From assembly GCA_015143295.1 (NCBI GenBank), contig CM026570.1, positions 8,456,047 to 8,520,046 of the forward strand: DNA of 64,000 nt, written 5' to 3'. The notes under the pieces are model-generated. The model saw only the letters and a list, made by a program, of their open reading frames with translations. It made no database searches and was not told the DNA's origin. Within the stretch, counting starts at the first letter, position 1. Every line of letters begins with the position of its first letter. This stretch comes from Tetracentron sinense. Lineage: Eukaryota; Streptophyta; Magnoliopsida; Trochodendrales; Trochodendraceae. The position numbers and the translations under genes are program-made. Below, in pieces: positions 10,680-23,059 of this stretch.

Positions 10680-12330
10680 TCCCTGGTTTTTGTTTTCCTT
10701 AATTAGAGGTTCCTCCCTACAACAATGGAAGGTAATTAACAATCCAAGTTTACCCGCATTTGAAGGATAGTTCTCCCCACAAATAATAAACTTCACATAA
10801 CAGTGAAGGTAATTCAGGAATGGTCTTCTCATCTTGAGACCGCTCGAAATTTGGTTGTACAATATGCAAGTAAATCAGACATATATTTTCTTTTGCATTT
10901 TCTAATTGGTTTTATCTTTTTCTAAATAGTTAGCTAACTAGTTTCTTAATGTGACTTCTAATTATATCACATATATATTTTTGTAGGCTTTTTTGCGATG
11001 ATGGAGTTCATTAATTGTGCGTTTGCACAAGTCAATTCAGTAAAATTGTTTGTTTAATTTGATTTTAATAGTCCCTTAGGGAACTATTAGAAGATTTAAG
11101 ATGTTCTCACTTGATGGAGTTTGGGTTATTTGATTAGATGGACCACCGTAAAAAAAATTTGGTAAGAGGTAATATAACACCCGACATACACACAATTGAT
11201 AGATAAATGATTATAATTTGATTAGATGGATGACAGTCTTTTAGTAATTTAACCCCTACTTTTGACATGCTACAAGTACAGTTGGTCCTACTTTTTTTCA
11301 GTAACATTTTTTTATTGACTATTTTGCCTCTTTTAATTTAAGTATTGCAAACACAAGTAGAGGAGTCAGACAAATAATGATTTTCACACTTACTCGATCC
11401 AGTACTATAATTATATTATGTGTCAATGCAGCTCTTCTATTACTTGTATGCCCTGTTTGGTGTCTATGCAGCTCTTCTAATGCTGAAGGAGGGGTGAAGA
11501 GGATCCACGAATCTGGTTCTCATATGTTTGGTTTTTTAAATCCTAAAGTTTTTTGACTTACACAGATATACTCCTACTCATTTTGGCCCATCAAACTTTA
11601 AAATAGACACTTTATCATGGTGTACTATCAAATTATCTACATTTACTCTTTCTGGTCTACTATCATTGTGGTCAGGTTGCTATCTATCTTCTGTTATGCG
11701 CTTAAAATAGATTTTTTTTCTGAGTGAACCAAACAAGATTCTCGAGTTTAAAATGGCTTAGAATCTATTTAAAGTGATTAAATCGAAGAAAAAAAATCTG
11801 ATCCAAACACCACCTTCATGTTTAAGTTTGTTCATTGTAGAGCCATTGAAATACCCAGCCCACCCCCACCCCAGCACATCTATACATGCAGATTGGAGAC
11901 ACATGAAAAAAGAGGATTTTCCTTTTGTATATACAGCACAAATAAAAATTTGGTAGGCTATACAGCACAATTCAAAGTGGTCTTTTAGTCTCCTGATACA
12001 TAACAGTGTTGACAGTTGACACCCATTTTGTTTTATAGACAATCTTGGGATTTCTTTCATTATAAGGCATCAATTCTGATTTCTAAACTTTTATTTTCTT
12101 TATTTTCCCTAATTTTTGTTATATCAGATAAAATAGGATGAAGTTGAAGAGACTGGTACTGACAGTAGGCAATTGTTGGTTTTGATTTGTATTATGACAT
12201 GAGCCATTAACCATACATGTAATTTGAGAATGAAGAGAAGTGGAGTATGAGCCACTAAGAATACACCATATTCCTTCCTTAATTGATATTTGAATTCTTA
12301 TTCTATGTATACATACTCCAGGTCTCTAAA
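10680..12330. other. No gene recognised
   Basis: Mostly A/T-rich DNA. Between 11451 and 11812 the ends CCCTGTTTGGTG and CCAAACACCACC suggest a small TIR element, but the inverted repeat is short and I found no target duplication. No coding region stands out. Confidence 0.35.
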
Positions 12331-12339
12331 TTCAAATTC

Positions 12340-12640
12340 GAATAGTAATCAAACACCATTCGATTAGATAGTAATAGGTCAAATTTGGATATTATCCGAA
12401 TTCCAGTATCTGAATTCGGTTATTAGGATAACCAATCGAATTCGGATAGTATCCGAATTCGAGTATTCGAATTCAATTATTAATCGATTGAATTAAGAGA
12501 TTGTCCGAATTTGATTGGTTAACCGAAATTGAATTCGGTATTTTGAATTTACTATCTGGCAGATTTTGGAGCGGATTCGGATAGGAGGTCGGATTATCGA
12601 ATCATATAGGAGCACTATCCGCTCCGTTGACATCCCTACT
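12340..12640. repeat. Dispersed repeat rich in GAATTCGGATA/ATCCGAATT
   Basis: About 300 bp of alternating TCGGATA, ATCCGAATTCG and GATTATCGAAT words end in CCGCTCCGTTGACATCCCTA, a terminus resembling those of common plant hAT-like elements. The left boundary and a target duplication were not found. Confidence 0.4.
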
Positions 12641-12699
12641 TGCACCATTGATTTGTCAGCCTCGAGTTACATACTTCTATTGCACTTTTTTTAGCATTA

Positions 12700-12959
12700 A
12701 TTTGCCCCTACAGGTCTCGCCCCTCATCCCCAACACGTGTCCCTTTCAGCTGTGATTAACTCCTTTAACTATGATTAATATTTTTAACCATGATTTTTTA
12801 GTATAAAAACCAAACCCAAAGGATTAGCCGAATCCTGTCCAATTGCAATTAAACTCGGGAGAGTTCCCGAGTTCAATCGCACTCACAAAGCCCCTTTAAT
12901 TTCCTTTTTAGGGTTAATATTTTTTTTCTAAAACCAAGATTTAGATTGTTGAACCCTAA
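12700..12959. mobile_element. Foldback MITE, left part, interrupted by the LTR retrotransposon
   Basis: It contains ACACGTGTCCC, TTAACTATGATTAATA, the TTGAACTC-type small palindrome and CTAAAACCAAGATTTAG, ending GTTGAACCCTAA at 12959. The match resumes at 29502 with GGATTAGTAAATCTTAACCA and runs to about 29650. Rejoined across the retrotransposon, the junction equals that of the uninterrupted relative at 44574-44600 (CCTAAGGATTAGTGAAC). This shows the MITE is older than the 16.5-kb insertion. Confidence 0.7.
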
Positions 12960-15900
12960 TGTAACCACCCAATTTTTACACCCTGCTTAACCATGGTTAA
13001 CCTCCATTAACCATGGTTATTCCCGACTAAACCCTAGTAGCCCTAGGTAGACCCTAAACAAACCCTAGTTTAACCTTAGGTAGCGCCTAAGCCTTAGACC
13101 AAATTCTAGGCTAACCCTAGCTAAACCCTATGTCTAACCCTAGGTAAACCCTAGACCTAACCCTAGGTCTAGCCCTAGCCCATACCCTAATGCAAACCCT
13201 AGGTTAAATCCCTATGGGCTCGAGGCCCATTTCAATCAACTAAACCTAAGCCCTAGCCTAACCCTAGGCTAACCCTAGCTAAACCCTAGGTCTAACCTTA
13301 GGAAGACCCTAGACCTAGCCCTACCCCTAGCCCTAGCCCTAGCACTAGTCCAAGCCCTAGGCAAAGTCCCATGAGCTCAAGACCCATTTCAAGTCCAAAA
13401 CTCCAAAAAATGAATAAAACCCTATTTTTGGGCCCAAACATAGGCCTACTAAGCCCAATCCAAGCGGGACTCACATCACCTTTTTAAAATTCAAATTTTT
13501 TTTAGGGTAAAACACTTTTGGCCTTCCCCACACATGTGGTGGTTTAGCCCAAAAAGGGGAGCAAAGCAAAAGTTTAAAATTCGAAAAAATAACCAAAAAA
13601 AAAAGAAGAAAAAAAAAATCCAAAACTTAGGGGTCAACCCTTGTTTGGCAAACCCTACAAGAGGCCCAATTCAATCAACCTAACAACCAGATGTAAAGCA
13701 AAAAAAAATAAAATGAGATAAGTCCTTGCTACTTTTCATCGTCTTCTTCAAGAGGACAATGACAGTCAGCTGCCCCTGCAGCCTTGCCTGGCCCTTATGC
13801 CGTGTCCCCCAAGCGTACCTCTTCCTTATCCCTTCCCTTAGCCACCTCCCCATCTCCTATTTAACCTCACAACAACCAAGGTTTGAAGGGGGGCGAATAA
13901 AAAAAAAATAAAATTCAGACATCTTCCCATTCAGCTAGCCCATCTTCCATCTTGCTAAGACTCTCATCTTCACTTAGTTAGTTCATATACCACACCCAAT
14001 ACCACCCTTGCAACTTCCATTTTAACACCATCCTCTACGAGTTCAAAAAAAAATCTGAAGATTTTTTTTTCGGTTGCAAGCAGCTCCCGCCCTGCTCCAT
14101 TCCACTTGCAGCCATCCATAGACCTCTCAGGCCCTCCACGAATCCATTCTAACCCCTTCCCGAGCTCCACAGGTCGCCACCACCGCGCAGCTACCTCCCC
14201 CGTTTTCACCACTGTAGCTGTGACAGGGTATACTTCTTCTCTCTTTTTAACTTAGTTCCACCATTGTAAGGGACCCCTGGTCCCACTCCAGGGGTCCCAT
14301 TTCGATTTTTTTTAAAAATTTCAGTACCTATTGACTGAGGATAGGGTCCCCTCCCATCACCTTCTTCATTGATGGGGGGGTTTCCCCTTGAAGCACCGTG
14401 GGTTCTCCACCCCCATACCACCATGGCGGTCACTCCCAGACGTCTGGGGGGTCCTCAATCCATGAGGAACCCCCTGGACCTTCATGAGTTGAACACCACA
14501 GCCCCAAACAAGAGTTTTTTCAAAAAACAAAATTCTGGAAAAATCATTTTTGGGTAGCCACCGTTAACCCCGATTTAACCCGGGTTAGACCCGGCCTTGG
14601 TCAAAACCGAGGCCATGGTTAAACTCCCCACATATCCGACTACCCCCTGTAAAATTTTAGCTTCCAATTCCGCTGGGTAACCGTGGTTAAATCGACCCCA
14701 AAGTGAGGTCGACAGTCTGCCAAACAGCCCGAGTAGCTAACTTTGGGCCTCTGTGAGGCCCACATTCGGCCTCCTCTTGGACTTCACAAGGGCCCAAATT
14801 GTTTTCCTCACAGCAAGCTTCGTAACCTTAGTCTTGGATCTCCCGGGGGTTGAGCCAATCAGCAACAAAATCGGCGCAAAGTTTGCAAAAAAATCTATCA
14901 TTTTATGTGATGTGCAACAAGGCAACTTTGGGCCTTTGTACAGCCCACACCCGACCTCCCATTGGGCTCCACAAAGGCCCAAAACCCTCATCGGACTACA
15001 GGATACCCACTGGTACTCTCAGTTTTTCATGGTTCCCTCGTTAACCATAGTTAAACTCGCGCTAACTGTGGTTAAAAGTATAACATTTTTTTGAGTTTTT
15101 TTGCCTTTACTAGACTTTGTGGGGGCTCAGACCGGGGAGGAGGCCAGTCTAGGCCCTGCCATGGACCCTGGGCCCACTTTTGCCTCGGCCGGCCCCTTAA
15201 CCATGGTTAAGCAGCCCATGGACCCGAAAAAAATCTGAAAAATACTCAAAAATTCTAAAATAATCTGAGAAGCCTAAAAATGGCCTCTTCCGGTCATTTA
15301 ACCATGGTTAAGATGCTTAACCATGGTGACCTCCCCCCTTAACCGCGGTTAAGCATCCTTAACCATTGGGAAAAATCTGAAAAAACCCAAAAAAATTAGA
15401 AAAATTCAAAAAGACCAAACAAACTATTTTTGACTTATTAACCATGGTTAGTTCCCTTAACAATGGTTAATCATATTTTTAACCACGATTAGCAACTCTA
15501 ACCCTTGGTTAAGACACCTTGGGCCTACCGGGCCTCACCACTTGGCCTACCGGGCCTAATCTCGGCCTACCAGGCCAAACCATAGCCTACCAGGCTCACC
15601 CTCGACCTACCGGGCCCAATCTCGGCCTACCGGGCCAAACCCTAGCCTACCCGGCTCACTCTTGACCTACCAGACCCAACATCGGCCTACCGGGCCCAAA
15701 CCCTAGTCTACTGGACTACCCATTGGCCTACCGGACCCAATACCAAGCACTTGACCAACCCGGTCAACCACCCCTAGCCTCTTGGCTAGAACCTAAGCCA
15801 TCTTTGGTGCACACACACACACCCCTAGCCTTGACACGGGCTTATGTGTCAGAACTACGCTCAGTCTGATCTCACCCATATGTGAGTACGTAGGCAGTCC

Positions 15901-16207
15901 AACTCGGGTTCGACCCTAGTCTAGGATTTTCTCTTTCTTGAATTAGTATTATCTTGAACATTTAGGCATTTGATTAAAATTGAGCTTAATTTGGCTTAAC
16001 CCTAGCAAGTAAGGAACTACTGAAAGTGGAAGTACCAGGGTGCCTAACCCCTTCCCTGGACTTAACCGAACCTCTTACCCTGATCTCTAATCGCAGACCA
16101 AGACCTTATACAAATCTCAGGGACTTATCCCTTTCGAATGAATAGGTGGCGACTCTATACTCACCCGTGAGATACAAATCAAGGTTTCTCCGAAACCCGT
16201 GCTCACA
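12960..16207 (+). repeat. 5' LTR of the large retrotransposon (3248 bp)
   Basis: It starts TGTAACCACCCAATTTTTA and ends CGAAACCCGTGCTCACA. Three zones stand out: 13020-13370, dense in CCCTAG/AACCCTAG words; about 13586-14217, a block missing from the 3' LTR that contains a CCTATTTAACC box and probably the promoter; and 15525-15730, ten or so 20-21-bp units built on GGCCTACCGGGCC. TTAACCATGGTTAA palindromes recur. It is clearly diverged from the 3' LTR by substitutions and indels, so the insertion is not recent. Confidence 0.9.
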
Positions 16208-16230
16208 GCTCTGGCGACTCTGCTGAGGAC
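16208..16230 (+). other. Primer-binding site
   Basis: TCTGGCGACTCTGCTGAGG directly follows the 5' LTR. This style of tRNA-complementary site is seen in Tat/Ogre elements; the exact primer tRNA was not determined. Confidence 0.7.
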
Positions 16231-17540
16231 ATTAAGGTTCAACCCGGAACCTAGATTTCCAAATAAACCTCAAATTAATCAAATGTCTTATTATTTAACT
16301 TAATACTAATCATTTTTTCATCTCTTTGTTGATTTGTGTACTGTGCATAACATACATAATATAGTAGTGTAATAAGCCCAATACCCATTAGACAGGCTTA
16401 TTACGCTCACGGTTGCTGGATGACTATCCTCAGTAACAGAGGCTTAACAGTCTTGGAGGTCCGCGGAACTTTACCTTTTGGGTGACTATCCTCAGGAAAC
16501 GGTTCTGAACACTCCCGCTTACACCAATAGTCCCTTTTAGGGAGTCGCATATACGGTGTTAAGTGATCCCCTCACCCTTAGGAACACGCTTGCATCACCC
16601 CAACATGCATACATATAGCCTAGGCTAAGGTATAGTCTACAAGCAGCCCACCTGGAATGATACTCTAAACCATAACCTGCTTGCACCCTATACCTATCCC
16701 CAGGCATGATTGACTACCCGGGCACGCTCTACCCGAATAACCACCCATCAGGGGCATGTAATGAACCAAACTTGTGCTTGTAATAAAACGCATCATACCC
16801 TGCTTCCTGATATAGCATATGGGGTTCAAATCTCAGTCGATTAGGTCTTCACCAGACCTATCCCCGACCTTAACCTGATAGGCCCCCGGTTCCCAACAAC
16901 CCGGGTAAAGCATGTCGGAAGTCTGTCCGTCTGCCCTATCAGATCATATGTGCTTTGTCACACCCAAAAAATATTACATCATTTTTACATATTTCATCTA
17001 CATACACAGTGCACTCACATCGAGTGTAGATGGTAGGTCCTTTAGGGATAACCCAGTCAATTGGTCAACCAGCCCGACCCGTGCATTTGACTTCTTAGGA
17101 GACATGTAATCACAACCTCCAGAAAGCAATTGAGGTCTTCACCCTGAGTCAGTGTATCGCTTAGGCTCAATACTTCGAAACCGGGACTATCCTAAACTTA
17201 TCCATGGTTAAACTGGACCCGCACCTAATGTATGCAACTATCCAGTGTTGGAACCCATCTCACATGGTGTTTTATTTCGGTAAGGACGAACTGTATCCAA
17301 CACTGGAAGAGATTTAGCATATCTTGGGGTTAAACATGGACGGCGAAGCAATAATACCGCACTACAAGACAACATATCAGGCAGACCTATCCAGGTTCTT
17401 ACATATCAAGCCTACCTATTTGTAGCCCAGTCTTAACGGCTCTTTTTCACCAGATACCCGTATCATATCTTGAAAAGCAATACAAGCACAAGTGAAATCC
17501 TGACTCCATTACAACAGAACTTCTTGGTCTCAACGCCCTT
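16231..17540. other. Retrotransposon leader region, no coding sequence seen
   Basis: Untranslated-type sequence between the PBS and the gag remnant. It contains imperfect repeats of TGACTATCCTCAG near 16420-16500 and no recognisable protein. Confidence 0.5.
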
Positions 17541-18660
17541 GCACTGATAGTCATATCTCAGCTGATGTTCCCGATGTGTCGTATGCTTGTCGAGTCAGTT
17601 CTGGTGGGGATTATTAAGGACACCTGCAGTTCTGAAACCATCATACTAGTCGTCCTTGCAAAGCTTCTCAGGGCTCTCAACCAGGCAACAGACTGCAGAA
17701 GGGGCATCTTCCATGCCAGTACATCCCTCCTGCACCTATGGTTGGTAGGACACCTGCCTACGATCATAGCCATACCAGTCAACCTCTATGAAGCCTACAG
17801 TCTACCTCAGAAGATTTTTCAGAATCAGGGCCCGATAACGACTATGGACGTCAGGAAGCTCTATCAGCTTTGCCAAACGCTGACAGAGAAGGAGATCATG
17901 TGGCAGTGCCAATAGCTTGTACCGAAAAAGCTACATCGCATTGTCATCACCAGAAGGCGATGTATGATCCTTGTAGGACTTACGAGCTCCATAGTCTACA
18001 TTCCACTCCTAGTCCTTCGACAGTTCAGATTCCCTCAGCGTATGCCATTGATAGACCAGCAGGAAAATAATTGGATCACTTTCATTGTACACTCCAACAG
18101 CCTCACACGTCGATTCTAGTCAGATTGGCTAAAGCTTCAGGCGAGATCAGTGGCCAGATTTCGTGGTTACATCAGGACCACCTACAGTTGCAGCATACTG
18201 GCTTTGAGCGGAAGAACCTGACATTCCATCCAGCATGCCCACACTCAGGGACCTACCCACACCAATCTTGGCTCCATCTCGCGGAACCATACCCTTAACT
18301 GAAAAGGTAGTTCCCTGGAGAGACATCTTCTTGGAGAGACAGCTCCAAATCCAGATGAAAGAGAAAGGCTACGGAAAGCTCAATAGGCATCCAGGTTACA
18401 GGAAGCAGAGCGGGACATCAAACCTCAGGCCATACAGGAGCCGATCGAGCATCTCGAGCAAATACTCTAGTTTTACCAGAAGAAACGGAGAGGCGAAACC
18501 AGGGAAACTACTATAATCCAAGAGCAGCTCGACAGTACAAAGGCTGAGATGACCGCTCGGATCCGATAGTTCAGCTCTCGGATGTTCAATGTTGTTGAAG
18601 TCATTGAGAACATGGAGGTTAAGGTCACATCCCTCCAACAATAAATCATGGGCCTAGACG
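17540..18660 (+). pseudogene. Decayed gag, N-terminal and coiled-coil part
   Basis: Frame pieces resemble the gag of plant Tat-type Gypsy elements. About 17660-17760 reads LAKLLRALNQATDCRRGIF, then HLWLVGHLP; about 17830-17910 reads LYQLCQTLTEKEIMWQCQ. A further piece near 18000-18060 (LVLRQFRFPQRMPLIDQQ in another frame) continues it, and 18300-18640 encodes a Glu/Arg-rich predicted coiled coil (EPIEHLEQILEFYQKKRR). The pieces lie in different frames separated by stops and indels, so the gene is dead. Gag would form the virus-like particle core; identification rests on sequence style only. Confidence 0.65.
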
Positions 18661-19389
18661 GTGTGCCCCGACCACTTGACTTCACGATCCCTGACGGACC
18701 TGCCTAGGATCGAGTTTTTTTCTCTTTTTGAGTCACAGTCCTGTACTCTCCTCCCGCACATCAAATGCAAAATCTTTTTTCTCGCGATGCTACCCAGCAT
18801 TAGCCATAAACACTCGCACTATGCCCCTCCGGCATTATTGCATCATTCATGCATCCTCATCATGGTCTGTGCACTACATTTGCACCAGCTAGGGTCACTG
18901 CACATACACTACAGGTACACTGCACCTTACACTTGCACCACCGGTACGCTACACTATCAACACCGGTATACTACACTAGGTGTTTACACATGCACTGTCA
19001 TCACATCTGCCTTACTAGGGCACTGCACTTGCACCTACACAAGAAAGCATGGATACCGATCTATCCTAATCTAGACATCGCCCCCAAGCTGTAAGAGTCC
19101 AGTCTATCCTAGCTCAGGCATCACTCGTGCATCTGTAGAGTACAGCCCACACATCATGTAGCCGACAACACTCCTAGAAGTGACCCAACTACAAGAATCC
19201 ATAGACCATGTCTATCCTTCACTCTATCCCATCAGGAGTGCTGCTTAGGGTCAAGTCTTTTCTCTTTTTGAGTCCCACCTCATTCATTGGGTTTTTACCC
19301 GTGCATATTCATGCATTTTAGATTCACATACCTTACCGCCGGTATTGACTTGCTTTATCTTTCCAAATCCCACTTTACTAAAGCGGCAA

Positions 19390-19930
19390 CTTCAGGACTC
19401 AAGCGATGTAACACGGAGAATCATTGAACAACCAAGAAATCATTTTTACAACCCTCCTCCTCCAAGATATGATTACCGCTCTCGACAAGTTTCGGGTGGC
19501 ACAAAGGCAAACCCAGACCCGCCCCCTACATCTCAGACAAACACATCTGACCCAGTGGCACAACCACAAAAATCTCCATCTCATCCGCCCCTCAAGCCTA
19601 AGAAAGAGCGGACACCACCCAACCATTTCACCCCTCTTCCACTCGGCTAACTCCTATCGACTCTTGTTGAAAGGAAGTTGATCACACTCCGCGGACCTAA
19701 TCCGTTACTACCCTTAGCCAAAAGGAACCACAATTACCGGGAGCATGAACACTGTGCTTTCATCAAGGCCCTGGATATTCCACTGATCGCTGCATTGCTC
19801 TAAAACATGCAATCGAAGATCTAATCGACGAGGGCAAACTCAACTATGTGTCTGGTAGCTGGTGCTCCTAAAAACCCTGCTCAGCCCATCATCCAGCCGT
19901 CGTTGTGCCACCCAAAGCAGTGCCTTCACC
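19390..19930 (+). pseudogene. Decayed gag, C-terminal zinc-knuckle-like part
   Basis: A proline-rich linker (19400-19640, PPPTSQ and PPLKPKKERT type) is followed in shifted frames by the conserved plant Gypsy tail. At 19771-19855 the frame reads GYSTDRCIALKHAIEDLID, the stretch that normally follows a CxxH-type knuckle in Tat/Athila gag proteins. Stops and frame changes separate the pieces. No protease or polymerase follows. Confidence 0.65.
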
Positions 19931-22370
19931 AGCCCATCTGAAGAGGGAGACTTGAAAACAAAATGTTGAGTTTAGGTTGATCAGAACCAAGCCGAGTCTT
20001 AATTAGGTTTCTCTTCCTGTAAGAGTCGGCCGCAATGGCCCTTGTACGAGTCCAAGTCCAGAGTCTACCTCTTTTAATTCAATGAAATCACTCCCTCAAG
20101 AGTTTCATCTCCTTTGTCATGCTTGACTAGCATAGCTGAATGTTTCTTAAGTTCATTTGCTTTAACAAGAGGTCACTTAAACAGATAATTAGACCCACGA
20201 TCCTCAGGGGTAGAATATGATGAAGAGTAGAGTCTTATCCAGAAACTCCATCTCGTACAGAGTCGGGTAGCAACCCTAAATACAAAGGTCAAAACCTCGC
20301 CGCGCCAGGGGCAGGGGGCAATCAAAAGCAAGGGGCAAGCCCATCTCCGGTTATCCGACATAATCTCAATCAAAGCTCCCCCAAGACAATGCTCGGAACA
20401 GGGGGCAACTTGAAGCAAAGCAGACACCCGAACAAGTGACTGACAACTGCAGGAAAAGCTGCACAGATTTGCTAGGGGAAATGCATCACCCGACAAAGCA
20501 AGGGGCAATATCGGACTAACCATTGGATCCCGAACCAATCAAATGGGCAAAATCAAAGTACAACGCTTAAGGTCTTATTTGATAACGCTTTCACTTTTAG
20601 CCGCTTTAGGAAAGGACAGGAAGCCATCCTTGGCGCCCCTTCATCCCCTTCAATATAAACCTGTTTTGCGGATCAATGAAATCCGCTAGTTAGCCCCTTT
20701 AAACCTAACAGATTTCTTTTTATATAGCCTTTTCAGGGACACCCTCCCTTGCCAAGGCATTTGCCTGAACTACATCATGACCTGATCCTGCAAAGGATAC
20801 GTAGGCAGCCTGACAAATCAGGTGTGGTCACAAAAATGGATCATACCTCCCCCAATCTCCACTACGCAGAGTCAAAGCATCCCCAGTGGAACCAAAGCCT
20901 CTCTAATCTTTTCCTCATAGAGTCCGACAGAGCAAAAATCCCCTCAACTTCCCCAGCCGAGTTGACTCTCAAGGGTGTAAAAAAAATTTCATCAAAGGAA
21001 AACCTAAAAAAAAAAAAAACTCCACTAGAAATCCAAAAGTACAAATCCTCAAGAGAGTACAACAAGTACAATAGAAGAGATCCCCAAAATAGTATCTACA
21101 AAGGAGAAATCCCAGGGTGTCCCAAACTTTGGTCCCCCAGCCTACATTTCATCCTATCACAAGTCTTCCTAGATCCCCAAGAGACTGAAGGTGCAAGCAA
21201 CTTATCATGCAAGCATCCGAAAGCGAGATACCAATATCCAAGACAGCGGGAACAGAACTCCATTCAAATCCATCACGAGCCCAATGAAAACCAGAAATGG
21301 CATTGGTGCGCAAAAGTTACGCGAACCCCAGACCTAGTCTCGAGATCAGGGGCAAAAAGGGGAAGAAAACTCATCAGTTTCGCAGGCATAAGGAAAATCG
21401 GTAATGGCCTCATTGCGCAAAAACTATGCGAACCTCATTGACTTGGTAATTCCAAGGGTAAAAAATGGAGAAAAGCTGAATAGCAGTTCGGCAACAGAAT
21501 CCAGCAGCAATCAGGCTCGTCAAACTCTCGACAATCCGCCACAAGTCACTAACAGATGGCCCGGAGAAACAGATCCCCCGGCAATAGCCTCCAGCAGAGC
21601 TTAATTCCCCAGCTGATAATCCCCAACAAAGCGCCACTCACAACAAATCATCAGTAGTGGTCCACAATAGTGACACATTCCCCAGTGGATCCCTAGTAGA
21701 AGTCTCCAATTGCCCTCTACAAACGTTCTCCCCTATAAGAATCTAAAAGCATCCAGTTTACTTTTCAATAAGCTTCTCCCCAGCTGGAATACTCAATCAG
21801 CAGCAAGGCAAAGCAACTCTTATTGGAAAAGCGACCCTAGGTCCCCGGCAAAGCCCGACTCCGAAAGATGCAAAACATGACTTCATCAATGTCACAACAG
21901 GACAATTCTGCTTAGCATCGTACTCTACCCCCAAGGAGAAAATTCATTCACCCTGTGAAAGTGATCTCCTTGTTAAATCACATTAGCAAAGGAAGCATTC
22001 AACTTCAAATTCTAAGTCTCCTTCTGGTCACCATCAGAGTTCCCATACTCATCGGATCAACCATCCTCGAAGTCTTCCGAGTCTGTCAAATCCTCCGACG
22101 TCTCCCAATCACCGCCAGAGTCTCAATACTCACTAGGTCAATCACCCTCTAAGTGTCTATCCATCGGCTTGGCCAGATTAAACAGAACTCAGCAATCGCC
22201 TGAGATGCATCACGGTTCCAGTAAGAAGCGAGAGCAAGATTCAATGCCTCCGGAATCTTCAAATAGCAAAGGACTGGTCTCCAAGAGTCATATACCCAGC
22301 CCTCCTTCAAGCTGCATGTCGCACTAGGGAAACCAAGACTAGTTGAACCTCGCATGCATCAGCATAAGTC
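19931..22370. other. Retrotransposon internal non-coding region
   Basis: No pol motif (no YxDD-type reverse transcriptase, no integrase HHCC) was found in any frame. GGATACGTAGGCAGCCTGA near 20798 repeats a motif also found in the LTRs (TACGTAGGCAG at about 15886). An open 230-codon frame at 20749-21441 has no recognisable protein features and overlaps ordinary non-coding composition, so I do not call it a gene. Confidence 0.5.
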
Positions 22371-22389
22371 AAGTCATGCATGTCATACA

Positions 22390-22800
22390 CTAAACAAAGC
22401 TACACACTAGTTGCACACACTCAATCGAGTCATACATAATGCACTCAAGCTATTCAAATCCAGCTGCACACTAGTTGCACACACTCAATCGAATCGCACA
22501 TAATGCACTCTAGTTAATCAAATCCAGCTGCACACTAATTGCACACACTCAATCGAGTCACACGTAATGCACTCTAGCTACACAGATCCAGTCAAACAGC
22601 ACACTAGATGCATACATAAAATCTAGCTACACACTAGTTGCACACACTCAATCGAGTCGCACATAATGCACTTTAGCTACTCAAATCCAGCTGCACACTA
22701 GTTGCACACACTCAATCGAGTCGCACATAATACACTCTAGTTACTCAAATCCAGCTACATACTAGTTGCACACACTCAATCGAGTCATTCACTGCACTCC
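22390..22800. repeat. Minisatellite, about 64-bp unit
   Basis: Six or more copies of a unit containing CTAGTTGCACACACTCAATC and a variable TCGCACATAATGCACTCTAG segment repeat at about 63-70 bp. One interior unit is partly deleted near 22590-22620. The array fades into single CACTAG/TAGCTGCA words up to about 22930. Confidence 0.8.
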
Positions 22801-23059
22801 AACTAGCTGCATCCAAATTTCACACTGCACTCTAGCTGCACTTAATCAAGTTGCACTCAATACATCCTAGCTAAATATTAGCTGCATACAAGGTGAAAGC
22901 CTCATCCAATACATTCAAGTCGCACAACACATTGCACTTTAGCCGCATGGATTTAATCAAGTCGCGCACCTCAGCATCAATCATTTTGATCAAAATCCAG
23001 CACCTCTCGGCCATATCAACATCAATCCGGCTAGTGCCTCCAGGCCATGCCTCAAATCT

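Noticed and set aside
11451-11812. Possible TIR element with CCCTGTTTGGTG and CCAAACACCACC ends
   Set aside because: The inverted match is only about ten bases and no target duplication was found.
13020-13370. CCCTAAA/CCCTAG-rich DNA resembling interstitial telomere repeats (also 24650-24990)
   Set aside because: The words are irregular CCCTAGN variants, present at the same place in both LTRs, so they are LTR sequence and not telomere-derived.
13970-15094. Several open frames within the 5' LTR
   Set aside because: They overlap on both strands, are not maintained in the 3' LTR, and use non-ATG starts.
20749-21441. 230-codon open frame inside the retrotransposon
   Set aside because: It does not start with a supported ATG, shows no domain or conserved gag/pol motif, and has the composition of the surrounding non-coding DNA.
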